Assembly: GCA_030408475.1 (NCBI GenBank)
Contig: JAUHQG010000061.1
Span: forward strand, 1 to 51,541
Length of the DNA: 51,541 nt
Direction: 5' to 3'
Source of the DNA: Candidatus Amphrikana amoebophyrae
GTDB taxonomy: Bacteria; Chlamydiota; Chlamydiia; Chlamydiales; JACRBE01
Shown: in pieces, positions 31,244-39,770 of the stretch
Layout: every line of letters starts with the position of its first letter
Numbering within the stretch: position 1 is the stretch's first letter
Notes under the pieces: generated by a model
Told to the model about the DNA's origin: nothing
The model's input: the letters and a program-made list of their open reading frames with translations, nothing else
Database searches by the model: none
Program-made: the position numbers and the translations under genes

Positions 31244-33839
31244 TAGAATAGGTCAAAAATTTTTAGAGTTTTTTAATGAAGATAGCCCAGCAGATATGCT
31301 TGCTTTTGAAAATCAAAATGCTTCTTATGTTTTAGAAAATGACTTTTTAAGCGATTTACTTCCATATCAGTTTTACGATGAGCAGCGAAAGTTGTTTGAA
31401 AATGAGACGTCATGTGGGTTTGTTTTGGAGCTTCCTCCTGTGTTAGGATCAAATGATCAAATGCAAGAAGAAATAAGCACATTAGTTAGAGAAATTGGAG
31501 AAGAAGGTGCTTCTATTCAATGCTTAATGTGGTCAGATCCAAGAATAGATCCTTTTCTTGAAAAGTGGAAAAGCCCTCGTTTGCAAAAGGGTGGTTTTTT
31601 TGAAAAAATTGGTCAGAGGAAAAAAGAGTTTTTTCATAAACAAAGTGAATCAGGAGAAGTCCAGCCTCGCATTTTTCGCTTCTTTTTTTCTTATAGTCTT
31701 CCAAAAGATAAGGGATCTCTTATGGAAGGTATCTTGAATAGACTTGAAGAAAAAAGAAAAAAGGCTATTTCAACCCTTTCGCATTTTGCTTCAGTAGGTC
31801 AAGTTGGTGCTCAAGAGTTTTTAGAGGTTTTTTCAGGTTTTTTATCTTCTAATCAAGGACCAGAAGTTAATCAGAGAAAAACCTGGAATGAAGAGAGTCC
31901 ATTATCAAAGCAGCTTTTACTCCCTACTGGATCTGTTAATGTGTGTAAAGATGGACTTATTTTTAGTGGGAATGATGAGTTATGTCTTCGTACATATGAG
32001 GCGGTTGATTTTCCAGATAGCTGGTCAATGAATATGAACCATGAGTTATTGGGCGATTTTTTAAATAGTGCTTATCGTTTTAGCTCTCCATTTTTTATCC
32101 ACTACGGCATATTTTTCCCAGAGCAAGAAAAGCTAGAAACAAAGCTTAAATCAAAAGCAAAGCTTATTGATCATCAATGTAAATTCCCTTCGATTATTAA
32201 AATGTTTCCTGATTTACCAAAAGAAAGAGAGGAGTATGATTTTGTTTCTAGGAATCTATTGGAAGGAGAACTTTTTGTTGAGACTCGATTAAGTGTGGGA
32301 TTATGGGGAGAGAAGAACTCATTTATGAAGCAGGAATCAACTCTTCTTTCACTTTATCAAAAGCATGGTATTAAGCTTAAACCTAACTTGTATAATCACC
32401 TGAATGATTTAATTGCTTCGCTCCCGATGGTATGGGGTGAAAACGCTAAATACATGGCGGATTATAAACGACGATCTTTGTTGAAAACTACATTAACAAA
32501 AGAGACAGGTAATTTCATTCCTATTTTGGGAGAATGGTGGGGGAATTCTCAGAAAGCCATGCCTTTAATAGGAAGAAGAGGACAGATATGCTCATGGGAT
32601 CCTTTTGCTGGAGAGGGGAATCTTAATGCCGTTGTAATAGGTCCTTCAGGGTCAGGAAAATCTGTATTTATGCAGGAGATGATCATGAGTGAGCTTGGTC
32701 AAGGAGGTCGTATATTTGTGCTTGATCTTGGTAGGAGTTTTGAGAAACTTTGTCATCTAGTAGAAGGGCAACATTTATTTTTCACCCATAAAAGCTGTCT
32801 CAATCTCAACCCATTTAATTTGATCAAAAGCGATGGAAATCTAGAAAGCATCAATACATCTTTGGAAATGGTATCATCTATCATAGCAACTATGGCAATG
32901 CCACATCAAAAGATTGATAAAGATAGAGCAGACTTACTGAGCAGTGTTGTAAAAAAAGCATGGGACCAAAAGGGATCAAAGGCAACAGTTGATGATGTAA
33001 TTAGGCTGATAGGAGAGGCTTCGTTCAACTCGGAACTTATGAAGGGAGTAGCAGAAAGTCTATATGGGGGATTGCAAAAATTTAGCTGTAATGGAGTTTA
33101 CAGAGATTATTTTTATGGAGATCAAGAGGTTAATTTTAATAGTGATCTTGTTGTGATAGAGACAGAAGAGCTCAAAAATATGGCGGATTTACAGGCTGTT
33201 ATTTTACAAATATTTGCTCTAACTATTTCTAATCAAGTCTTCATGGGAGATAGAGAAAAACGTTCTATGATTTGTATTGATGAGGCGTGGGATTTACTTA
33301 AAAGCCCTCAAATGGAGGGGTTTATTGAGTCAATGGCACGACGGTTGAGAAAATATAATGGAGCGTTGGTTGTAGGAACTCAAGGATTGAAGGATTTCGA
33401 AAGATCCCCCGGTGCAAAGGCCGCTTTTCAAAATTCTAATTGGCTTCTTATGCTAGGCAAAGATAATGACTCGTTGAACATATTGAAGCGAGATAATTTG
33501 ATTCCTATGGATGATTACAAAGAACGGATGCTTAATTCTCTTCGTAAAGAAGATGGAAAATATTCTGAAGTATTTATCTATCATAAAGGAACAGGGTTTT
33601 TTACACTTTGCCAACTTAAATTGGATCCGTTTTCAGGGATGTTATACTCAACGAATGCATTAGAGTTTCAAGCAATACAAGAGCTTCAAAAGGAAGGATT
33701 TTCTATTGATGAAGCTATTGATTGGATGGTTGAAAACAAGAAAAAGTTAAATTACCTGACAGAAAATGGAAAGAGAATAAGCCAAGCACTTGAAATACTA
33801 TTGGGTAAATATCAAAACTTGGAAGAAATTCATGGCTAA
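31230..33839 (+). CDS. traC: TraC, T4SS assembly ATPase (VirB4-like)
   Basis: An 869-aa protein (F TraC is 875). The N-terminal TraC_F_IV-type domain (DFLSDLLPYQFYDEQRKLF; GFVLELPPVLGSNDQMQ) is followed by the motor domain, with Walker A GPSGSGKS at residues 471-478, Walker B SMICIDEAWDLL and a conserved R-rich RLRKYNGALVVGTQ segment. It is the cytoplasmic ATPase that drives pilus assembly. The start at ATG 31230 lies inside traV. The 3' end overlaps traW by 8 nt. Confidence 0.95.
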   Translation: MGTLSRIGQKFLEFFNEDSPADMLAFENQNASYVLENDFLSDLLPYQFYDEQRKLFENETSCGFVLELPPVLGSNDQMQEEISTLVREIGEEGASIQCLMWSDPRIDPFLEKWKSPRLQKGGFFEKIGQRKKEFFHKQSESGEVQPRIFRFFFSYSLPKDKGSLMEGILNRLEEKRKKAISTLSHFASVGQVGAQEFLEVFSGFLSSNQGPEVNQRKTWNEESPLSKQLLLPTGSVNVCKDGLIFSGNDELCLRTYEAVDFPDSWSMNMNHELLGDFLNSAYRFSSPFFIHYGIFFPEQEKLETKLKSKAKLIDHQCKFPSIIKMFPDLPKEREEYDFVSRNLLEGELFVETRLSVGLWGEKNSFMKQESTLLSLYQKHGIKLKPNLYNHLNDLIASLPMVWGENAKYMADYKRRSLLKTTLTKETGNFIPILGEWWGNSQKAMPLIGRRGQICSWDPFAGEGNLNAVVIGPSGSGKSVFMQEMIMSELGQGGRIFVLDLGRSFEKLCHLVEGQHLFFTHKSCLNLNPFNLIKSDGNLESINTSLEMVSSIIATMAMPHQKIDKDRADLLSSVVKKAWDQKGSKATVDDVIRLIGEASFNSELMKGVAESLYGGLQKFSCNGVYRDYFYGDQEVNFNSDLVVIETEELKNMADLQAVILQIFALTISNQVFMGDREKRSMICIDEAWDLLKSPQMEGFIESMARRLRKYNGALVVGTQGLKDFERSPGAKAAFQNSNWLLMLGKDNDSLNILKRDNLIPMDDYKERMLNSLRKEDGKYSEVFIYHKGTGFFTLCQLKLDPFSGMLYSTNALEFQAIQELQKEGFSIDEAIDWMVENKKKLNYLTENGKRISQALEILLGKYQNLEEIHG

Positions 33840-34419
33840 AAGAGGCGTTTTTTTAGCTTTTATCTTGATTCATTTGTATCTAAACATAGAAGCAAAAGAA
33901 TTTTTATATCAGGGGCAAACTTTTAGAATTGAAGAGGAAAATATTAAAATCGCTCTTGGGAATAAAGCAAAGAAGCTAGAATTAGATGAAAAGAGTAAAA
34001 AAGAGATTTTAGAAAGAGCCAAACATCCAAAATCTTCATATCTTCCTAAGACGAAACAGATTCGAATAATTGCATATGACCCCTCCATTATATGGAAAGA
34101 AACGACAAAGGATTTAGAGGGGAATATTCTTATTGAAAAAGGGGAGAGGATTAATCCTCTTGATCATATTAGTTTGAGCACAAGCCTACTTTTTTTTGAT
34201 GGATCTGATTTAGAGCAAGTAGAATGGGCAAAGGAACAACCTTCCAACGCCAAGTGGATTTTGACATCAGGAAATCCTATAGAATTAGAAGAAGAAGTGA
34301 ATCATCCTGTTTTTTTTGATCAACAGGGGATTTATGTTCAGAAATTTGGAATTAAATCTGTACCTGCAAAAGTAGAACAAAGGGGTAAAAAACTTAGAAT
34401 TGAAGAGGTAGTTTTATGA
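33832..34419 (+). CDS. traW: TraW, F-pilus assembly protein
   Basis: 195 aa from ATG 33832 (F TraW is 210). This start has GGAAGAA ahead of it and is followed directly by a signal peptide (GVFLAFILIHLYLNIEA). The upstream in-frame ATG at 33790 would spoil the signal. The mature N-terminus FLYQGQTFRIEEENI fits the TraW pattern, and the end has FGIKSVPAKVEQRGKKLRIEE. It is a periplasmic protein working with TrbC and TraU. Confidence 0.86.
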   Translation: MAKRGVFLAFILIHLYLNIEAKEFLYQGQTFRIEEENIKIALGNKAKKLELDEKSKKEILERAKHPKSSYLPKTKQIRIIAYDPSIIWKETTKDLEGNILIEKGERINPLDHISLSTSLLFFDGSDLEQVEWAKEQPSNAKWILTSGNPIELEEEVNHPVFFDQQGIYVQKFGIKSVPAKVEQRGKKLRIEEVVL

Positions 34420-34955
34420 TTAGGCTACTAACATTGGTAGTGACTATTGTATCTTCATTTTTAGTGGCGGATGAAATTGATGATATTCTTTCACAGTCTG
34501 AACGATTGATAAAACAGTCGAGTATGGAAGCAGAGGCTAGTCTCAGAAAAAAATGTCCTAGATCCGAGAGTTTTTTTCAAATACAAGGGGACCGAAGCAC
34601 AAAAGGCATTCTCTTTATGTCATTTTCTGTGCCTTTAGCAAGTTGGAAAAGTTTATCCAAAGAGATGGAAATGATAGGAGGAAAAATTCTTATCAGAGGA
34701 TTTCCACAAGGGGGACTAAAAGAACTTGCATCTAAGGTAGAATTTCTACGAAAAAATAATGTTAATTCACCAATTCAAGTAGATCCTGATTCTTTTTCCA
34801 AATTTAGAATTAAACGAGTACCTTCTTTTGTACTTGAAGATGATGGGAAATGGGATATTGTGGAAGGAAATATTCCTATTTTTGAATCTCTTAGAATTAT
34901 CCGAAAGTCAGGATCAACCTCACATTTAGCAAAAAAATTACTGAGGAATGGCTGA
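34416..34955 (+). CDS. trbC: TrbC, F-type pilus assembly protein
   Basis: A 179-aa exported protein with a signal sequence (about residues 1-18). The domain motif is plain: GILFMSFSVPLASWKSLSKE, GGKILIRGFPQGG, PIQVDPDSFSKFRIKRVPSF. It has a thioredoxin-like arrangement without catalytic cysteines. It interacts with TraW in the periplasm. It overlaps traW by 4 nt and traU by one base. F TrbC is 212 aa. Confidence 0.9.
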   Translation: MIRLLTLVVTIVSSFLVADEIDDILSQSERLIKQSSMEAEASLRKKCPRSESFFQIQGDRSTKGILFMSFSVPLASWKSLSKEMEMIGGKILIRGFPQGGLKELASKVEFLRKNNVNSPIQVDPDSFSKFRIKRVPSFVLEDDGKWDIVEGNIPIFESLRIIRKSGSTSHLAKKLLRNG

Positions 34956-35959
34956 TGAGAGTTTTTATAATTTTGATTGTTTTAGTTTGTTCATCCCAAC
35001 TCCAATCAAAGGATCTTGGGGGTAAAACATGGATTAATCCAGTTTCAGATGTGTGCTGGAGCTGTATGTTTCCTATCCATCTTGGGGGCATTAATCTAAC
35101 TAAATCACATAAGGATACTAATAGTTACAAAAAACTTACCTGTAGCTGTGAAGGAGGAGTTGTAGGTCTTCCTCTTGCATTTTGGGAACCTGGTCGTATT
35201 GTTGAAGTAACAAGGGTACCTTATAAGATGGTAAGTTTAGGAGGATCGAAACTATCTAGTGCTAGTATTAAACAGCGTGGAACTGTGACCACTTCCAATG
35301 GAAGAGGACGCAAGAGCTTTTATCATGTTCACTACTATCAGTTTCCTATTTTAAAGCTTTTAGAGTTGGGGGGTAAGTTTATTTGCATAGAGGATTTTGA
35401 TTTTGATATTGCTTATATGTCCGAATTAGATCCTTTTTGGAAAGATGATGAGTGGAGTGCTATATTGCACCCAGAAACCTTAGTTTTTTCGAATCCCATT
35501 TCACAATCTGCGTGCATAGCGGATTGTATAAAATCTAGTCTTCATAGTCCTTTTGATAAGTTGTTTTGGTGCGCAGGATGTCAAGGTTCCTATTATCCTT
35601 TTAATGGGCATGTAGCGCATCATATTGGTGGGATTCAAGCAAGTTCATTACTTGTTCATCGAGTTTTGGGGAAATTACACGCTACAGGAATACTTAAAGG
35701 ATTTGAAAAAGAGGATTTTTGTCGAAAGAAAACAATGAGGATTTTACGTAAAAGTCTATATAAAACTCAACTTATTTACCCTGTCGCACAAACTAAAGGG
35801 CCTTGTAATACTCTGGGGAAATCCGATATTTTATGGGGAGCAGGGAAAACTTTTCCTATCAAAGGAGAAGAATTTGTTTATCTAGTATGGACGAAAAGAC
35901 ATTGTTGCCTAGATCCAGTTACGATCGCAAGAAAAGTATCATCAGGAGGGACGTCTTGA
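34955..35959 (+). CDS. traU: TraU, F-type transfer/pilus protein
   Basis: A 334-aa cysteine-rich exported protein (F TraU is 330). After the signal sequence comes the hallmark DVCWSCMFPIHLGGINL, followed by TCSCEGGVVGLPLAFWEPGR and many further cysteines (CIADCIK, FWCAGCQGSYYPF). It needs disulfide bonds to fold, fitting the Dsb-type genes nearby. It takes part in mating-pair and DNA transfer functions. The last codons overlap the TTG start of traN. Confidence 0.92.
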   Translation: MRVFIILIVLVCSSQLQSKDLGGKTWINPVSDVCWSCMFPIHLGGINLTKSHKDTNSYKKLTCSCEGGVVGLPLAFWEPGRIVEVTRVPYKMVSLGGSKLSSASIKQRGTVTTSNGRGRKSFYHVHYYQFPILKLLELGGKFICIEDFDFDIAYMSELDPFWKDDEWSAILHPETLVFSNPISQSACIADCIKSSLHSPFDKLFWCAGCQGSYYPFNGHVAHHIGGIQASSLLVHRVLGKLHATGILKGFEKEDFCRKKTMRILRKSLYKTQLIYPVAQTKGPCNTLGKSDILWGAGKTFPIKGEEFVYLVWTKRHCCLDPVTIARKVSSGGTS

Positions 35960-37722
35960 AGGGAATTAAATGGACCTTAGTATACTTGTCTATTTTTCAA
36001 ACATTGCTTTTTTCAAATGAGCCAGAAGATCTATTCATAGTTATGAAAAATCTTGATCTATCTAGAGAAGAGGCTAAAGAAATAGGTAGATCTCAGAATC
36101 GAGCACTTATTGATAGATTAGGATTAGGAAAGGAGCAGCTATCAATAAAGCAAGTAGTTTCCAGAGTGGAGATGGAAGTCAAAGATGTTAATTTATCTCA
36201 TGGAGAAGCAATTCAAAAAGGAAGAGAGGTTCAAGCTAAATTACCAAAAGATCATGTACTTAACAAAAAAAAAGAAGAGATAGACAGTTCTGAGAGTTTT
36301 TTATTTAATTCGATGAAAGCTATTGATAACGAGAATTTTGATAAGGAATTAGATATTGCAAAAGTTGAAGAGTTTGAAGAAGAAGAAGAAAGCAAAATCA
36401 AGAAATGTCGAGAGAGTGGATCTTATTTAGTTTCTATAGAGGAAGAGCTTAGTGTAGAGGTGACTCCTCCTAAAACTAAAGAAATAATCAAATGTAATGG
36501 CCATCAAAAGCATTTGGGAAATTACGTTATGAAAAAAAATGCTCAAAGAATAGGAAAGCGTTATCTCGAAGAATTAAAGCAGAATCCTAAAATTGAGCAG
36601 AGTTCTGGAGCATATTATAATATTGGAGGATTCAAGAAGTATTCAGTTCAAGTTTTTTGGCGCCATAATGATGGGATAAGCTGTTCCAGTCACTATAAAA
36701 AAAGGGAGCAAATTGAGGCAAGAAATGAAATTGATAACTGGTCGACTAATAATAAAGATTATCTGAGAGAGCTGCAAGAATCCCCACATTGTTCTTTAAT
36801 TCAACAGCAAGTTGTTGAAGGTTCTGGAAATCGTATAGTAAATGGTTTCAATGTATATCGTGATGCATGGAAGCGTATAAAATTTTTTAGTTGCGTAGGG
36901 GATAATTCCTCCTGTGAGAAACTTCGAAACCAAGGTGGGATTGTAATTAAAAAGAAGTGCATCAGAGAAACTGAATTTGGAGAATGCCGCGAGTGGGAAA
37001 AAGAGTTTGATATGGGAGGTCTTGCTTCCAGAAGCAGTCAAAAAATTCAATTCAAAAAAGAAAGAATTTATGGCTTACATGAATCAACAACTCCACCTAA
37101 TGATAGAAATATGGAATTTACGGATGCAATCTCAAAGCTTTCAATGCTTTCAGAAATTTCAGATGATTTAGCTGATAAGCCTTTTCAGCCACAAACAGTG
37201 GAGATTTTTTCTGGAGAGCCTCGGAAATGCTATAGAAGTTTTATTGGAAAGAAGTGGTACGACTGTTGCAAAAGAAAGAAAGAAGGGATTGCTATTAAAA
37301 CAAAGCTAGCTGAGTGCAATGAGGAGGAAAACCTTCTCTATGATCAAAGAGGAGAAGGGAAATGTCGGTATATCGGGAAAATGACTCGTAAAATGGGATT
37401 GGAAACCAGTCATATTTTTTGTTGTTTCCCAACTAAACTTTCAAAGATTTTGCATGAAGAAGGAAGAAAACAACTTGGGCTATCTTGGGGCACAGCCGAG
37501 TGTCCTAAATGTGAGGGCCTTACTCTAGAGCAATTTCAAAGAATTGATTTCGATAAGATAGACTTAACAGAAGCTTTAGAAGAGTTTTCAGATAAACTAT
37601 CTGCAGAAAATCTGATTCATAAGCTTCAGAATGCATCAGTAAGTTTTAAGAATCAGAATTATGAAAACAAGATGTATGAAATTAGTGAGACTGAGAAACA
37701 GAGGTTAGAAAATGCGCGTTAA
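35956..37722 (+). CDS. traN: TraN, cysteine-rich mating-pair stabilisation protein
   Basis: 588 aa from TTG 35956 (F TraN is 602). TTG is preferred because AGGAGGG lies 5 nt upstream, it forms a TTGA overlap with the traU stop and it is followed at once by a signal peptide (KWTLVYLSIFQTLLFS). The long frame from 35833 lies inside traU. It carries 17 cysteines concentrated in the middle and C-terminal parts (SCVGDNSSCEKL, WYDCCKRK, FCCFPTK, ECPKCEGL), the TraN signature. It is an outer membrane protein contacting the recipient. Its N-terminal 200 residues are unusually acidic and variable, fitting receptor specificity. Confidence 0.85.
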   Translation: MKGIKWTLVYLSIFQTLLFSNEPEDLFIVMKNLDLSREEAKEIGRSQNRALIDRLGLGKEQLSIKQVVSRVEMEVKDVNLSHGEAIQKGREVQAKLPKDHVLNKKKEEIDSSESFLFNSMKAIDNENFDKELDIAKVEEFEEEEESKIKKCRESGSYLVSIEEELSVEVTPPKTKEIIKCNGHQKHLGNYVMKKNAQRIGKRYLEELKQNPKIEQSSGAYYNIGGFKKYSVQVFWRHNDGISCSSHYKKREQIEARNEIDNWSTNNKDYLRELQESPHCSLIQQQVVEGSGNRIVNGFNVYRDAWKRIKFFSCVGDNSSCEKLRNQGGIVIKKKCIRETEFGECREWEKEFDMGGLASRSSQKIQFKKERIYGLHESTTPPNDRNMEFTDAISKLSMLSEISDDLADKPFQPQTVEIFSGEPRKCYRSFIGKKWYDCCKRKKEGIAIKTKLAECNEEENLLYDQRGEGKCRYIGKMTRKMGLETSHIFCCFPTKLSKILHEEGRKQLGLSWGTAECPKCEGLTLEQFQRIDFDKIDLTEALEEFSDKLSAENLIHKLQNASVSFKNQNYENKMYEISETEKQRLENAR

Positions 37723-38449
37723 TTTACTCCTATTTCTGTGTTGTTTTTGTAGTTTGTCAATTCAAGCTTCTTGGTATGACCAAAAGCTTGAAGGTTGGTA
37801 CTACTTTGAGGATCCTAATAAGTCATCAAAACATAAAGAAGTTACAGTGGATGAAGCTGAAGACATCATTGAAAAAGAGAAACGAGAACTGAAGCAATTA
37901 CTCGCTTTAGCATTGGTTAATCCCACTGGGAAAAATGTTGCAAACTACATGAGGTATCAAAAGCAAGTGGTTGATCAGAGCAACCGGTTTGCAGAATCGT
38001 GGAAAATAGTTTTATTAGATGATCCTTTATTAGGGGATTTTTTAGAGCAACCAACAAATTCTTACGCCATATTATTGAAGAGGAAACTAGAAGAACAGAA
38101 GCGGAAAGTTTTCCTTACGTCAAGCAAAGACACTCACTTTATTTTATTCTTTTTTGATACTAATGAACCTTTTTCTCAAAAAGCTTGGGAAGTCGCACAA
38201 CTTTTTGGATCATTACATGATTGGAAAATCCAACCTATTTCTGTTTCAGGAAGTAATCTTATAGGAATGGATGCTTTTGAAGTCGATAAGGGGATTGGGC
38301 TTAAAGTTGGTCTGAAAGCGACACCAAGCTTCTTTGTTGTAGATTCTAGAGAAAATCGAGTAGTTCCGGTTGGTGCAGGATTACTCACCGTTAGTGAATT
38401 GGAACAAAATATTTATGAGCGTTTTGCTCAGGGAGATAAATATGAATAG
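37712..38449 (+). CDS. traF: TraF, F-type pilus assembly protein
   Basis: A 245-aa exported protein (F TraF is 247). The WYDQKLEGWYYFEDP element after the signal peptide is the TraF hallmark. The C-terminal half has the thioredoxin-like fold (FILFFFDTNEPFSQKAWEVA; TPSFFVVDSRENRVVPVGAG) but lacks a CxxC pair, so it should be structural rather than a redox enzyme. It overlaps traN by 11 nt and traH by 8 nt. Confidence 0.92.
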   Translation: MRVNLLLFLCCFCSLSIQASWYDQKLEGWYYFEDPNKSSKHKEVTVDEAEDIIEKEKRELKQLLALALVNPTGKNVANYMRYQKQVVDQSNRFAESWKIVLLDDPLLGDFLEQPTNSYAILLKRKLEEQKRKVFLTSSKDTHFILFFFDTNEPFSQKAWEVAQLFGSLHDWKIQPISVSGSNLIGMDAFEVDKGIGLKVGLKATPSFFVVDSRENRVVPVGAGLLTVSELEQNIYERFAQGDKYE

Positions 38450-39770
38450 GTGGTGGCTATTAGCTATTGGGTTAAATACTTGCGCTTTAGCTTCCAATAT
38501 AGATACCAAATCTTGGTTGGACAAGTTTAACGTAGTATCTAATACAACATCTAGTGAATTTGCGGATTCACAGTTGGGAGTACATTATATTGGCGGATCC
38601 AATGTTACAAGAACAAATGTTGTCTCAGTTAATCCTATCCATGTCTCTCTTCCATCTGTTTCTGCTGGATGTGGTGGGATTGACTATACCTTGGGTGGAA
38701 TCAATATTGCTAGCAAAGGAGAGATTAAGAAGGCTCTGAAAAGTATTGTAACTAATGGAGCGGGATATGCTTTTATGCTGGGAATTGAAACTGTTTCTCC
38801 AACTGTATCTAGTACAATGAAAGATATTCAAAGCTGGGCGAACCAATTGAATCAGATTAACATCAATTCATGTGAGTTAGGAGCTACGATTGTGCAAGGC
38901 GTTTGGCCTAAAAATACAGCAGCTAAAGAAAGAATTTGTTCTCATGTTTCAACAAGTAATGCTTTATTTCGAGATCATATTGAAGCAAGACATGGTTGTA
39001 GAGATAGTTCCGAAAAGAAAGCTAGTGCCAATGGATCTGCTAAAAAAGAGGGGATGTTAGCTGGAAATTACAATGTAGCCTGGGAGGTTTTGAAGAAAAT
39101 CGAAATGGCAAATCAAACACGAATGCTATTTTTAAATCTCACAGGAACCATCATTGTTAAGGATGATGAAGTTGTTATACGTCCTCCAAAATTTGAAGAG
39201 GGGTTTCATCTTCTTATGAAGGGTGGTGTTTTAGAGAACGCTTATCATGTAAGCAAATCAGACAAGGATGGAATAGAAATGACAACATCACCTCTTTCTA
39301 TAAGTAGAGAGAAATCGTTTGTGCATGATGTTCAGAATACACTTAGTTCTCTTCAAAACAAGATCGTCAATGAAGGGGAATCACAAGAGCGCCTTACAGC
39401 TGAAGAACGGAACCTTATTTTAAATACACGATTTCCAATAGGTAGTTTACTCTCTTTAATGGGTCAATGGACAGGTAAAGGAGTTGATCTGGCATCGATT
39501 CATGATTGTGGGGAAATAATAGCATTTGAAAGAGTTATTTCATTCATAGAAGAAATCATACAGAAACTTCAAGCAAGTGCTTCAGGAATCCGTTCTATCC
39601 AAGTTGATGGAGATTCTTTGAATCAATACATAGCAAGCTTAGATAAAATTAGTGATAAACTTCGAGATCTTCAAATTCAAAACCATCACAAAATTCAACA
39701 GAAACACCAAATGATCCAATATTTAATTAGTATGGAAAGAGAACTGAGAGAAAAGGAGAGAGGATTGTGA
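38442..39770 (+). CDS. traH: TraH, F-type pilus assembly protein
   Basis: 442 aa from ATG 38442 (F TraH is 458). The ORF extends upstream to 38370, but that part lies in traF and gives no signal peptide. MNRWWLLAIGLNTCALA is a proper one. Family motifs: LPSVSAGCGGIDYTLGGINI, YAFMLGIETVSPTV and INSCELGATIVQG. The C-terminus is a coiled coil. It is a periplasmic/outer membrane component needed for pilus extension. Confidence 0.92.
   Translation: MNRWWLLAIGLNTCALASNIDTKSWLDKFNVVSNTTSSEFADSQLGVHYIGGSNVTRTNVVSVNPIHVSLPSVSAGCGGIDYTLGGINIASKGEIKKALKSIVTNGAGYAFMLGIETVSPTVSSTMKDIQSWANQLNQININSCELGATIVQGVWPKNTAAKERICSHVSTSNALFRDHIEARHGCRDSSEKKASANGSAKKEGMLAGNYNVAWEVLKKIEMANQTRMLFLNLTGTIIVKDDEVVIRPPKFEEGFHLLMKGGVLENAYHVSKSDKDGIEMTTSPLSISREKSFVHDVQNTLSSLQNKIVNEGESQERLTAEERNLILNTRFPIGSLLSLMGQWTGKGVDLASIHDCGEIIAFERVISFIEEIIQKLQASASGIRSIQVDGDSLNQYIASLDKISDKLRDLQIQNHHKIQQKHQMIQYLISMERELREKERGL

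Noticed and set aside
35833-35955. N-terminal extension of TraN to ATG 35833
   Set aside because: It lies wholly inside traU; TTG 35956 has a strong AGGAGG, a stop-start overlap and a signal peptide directly after it.
37712-38449. TraF as a redox-active thioredoxin
   Set aside because: The fold is thioredoxin-like but no CxxC active-site pair is present.
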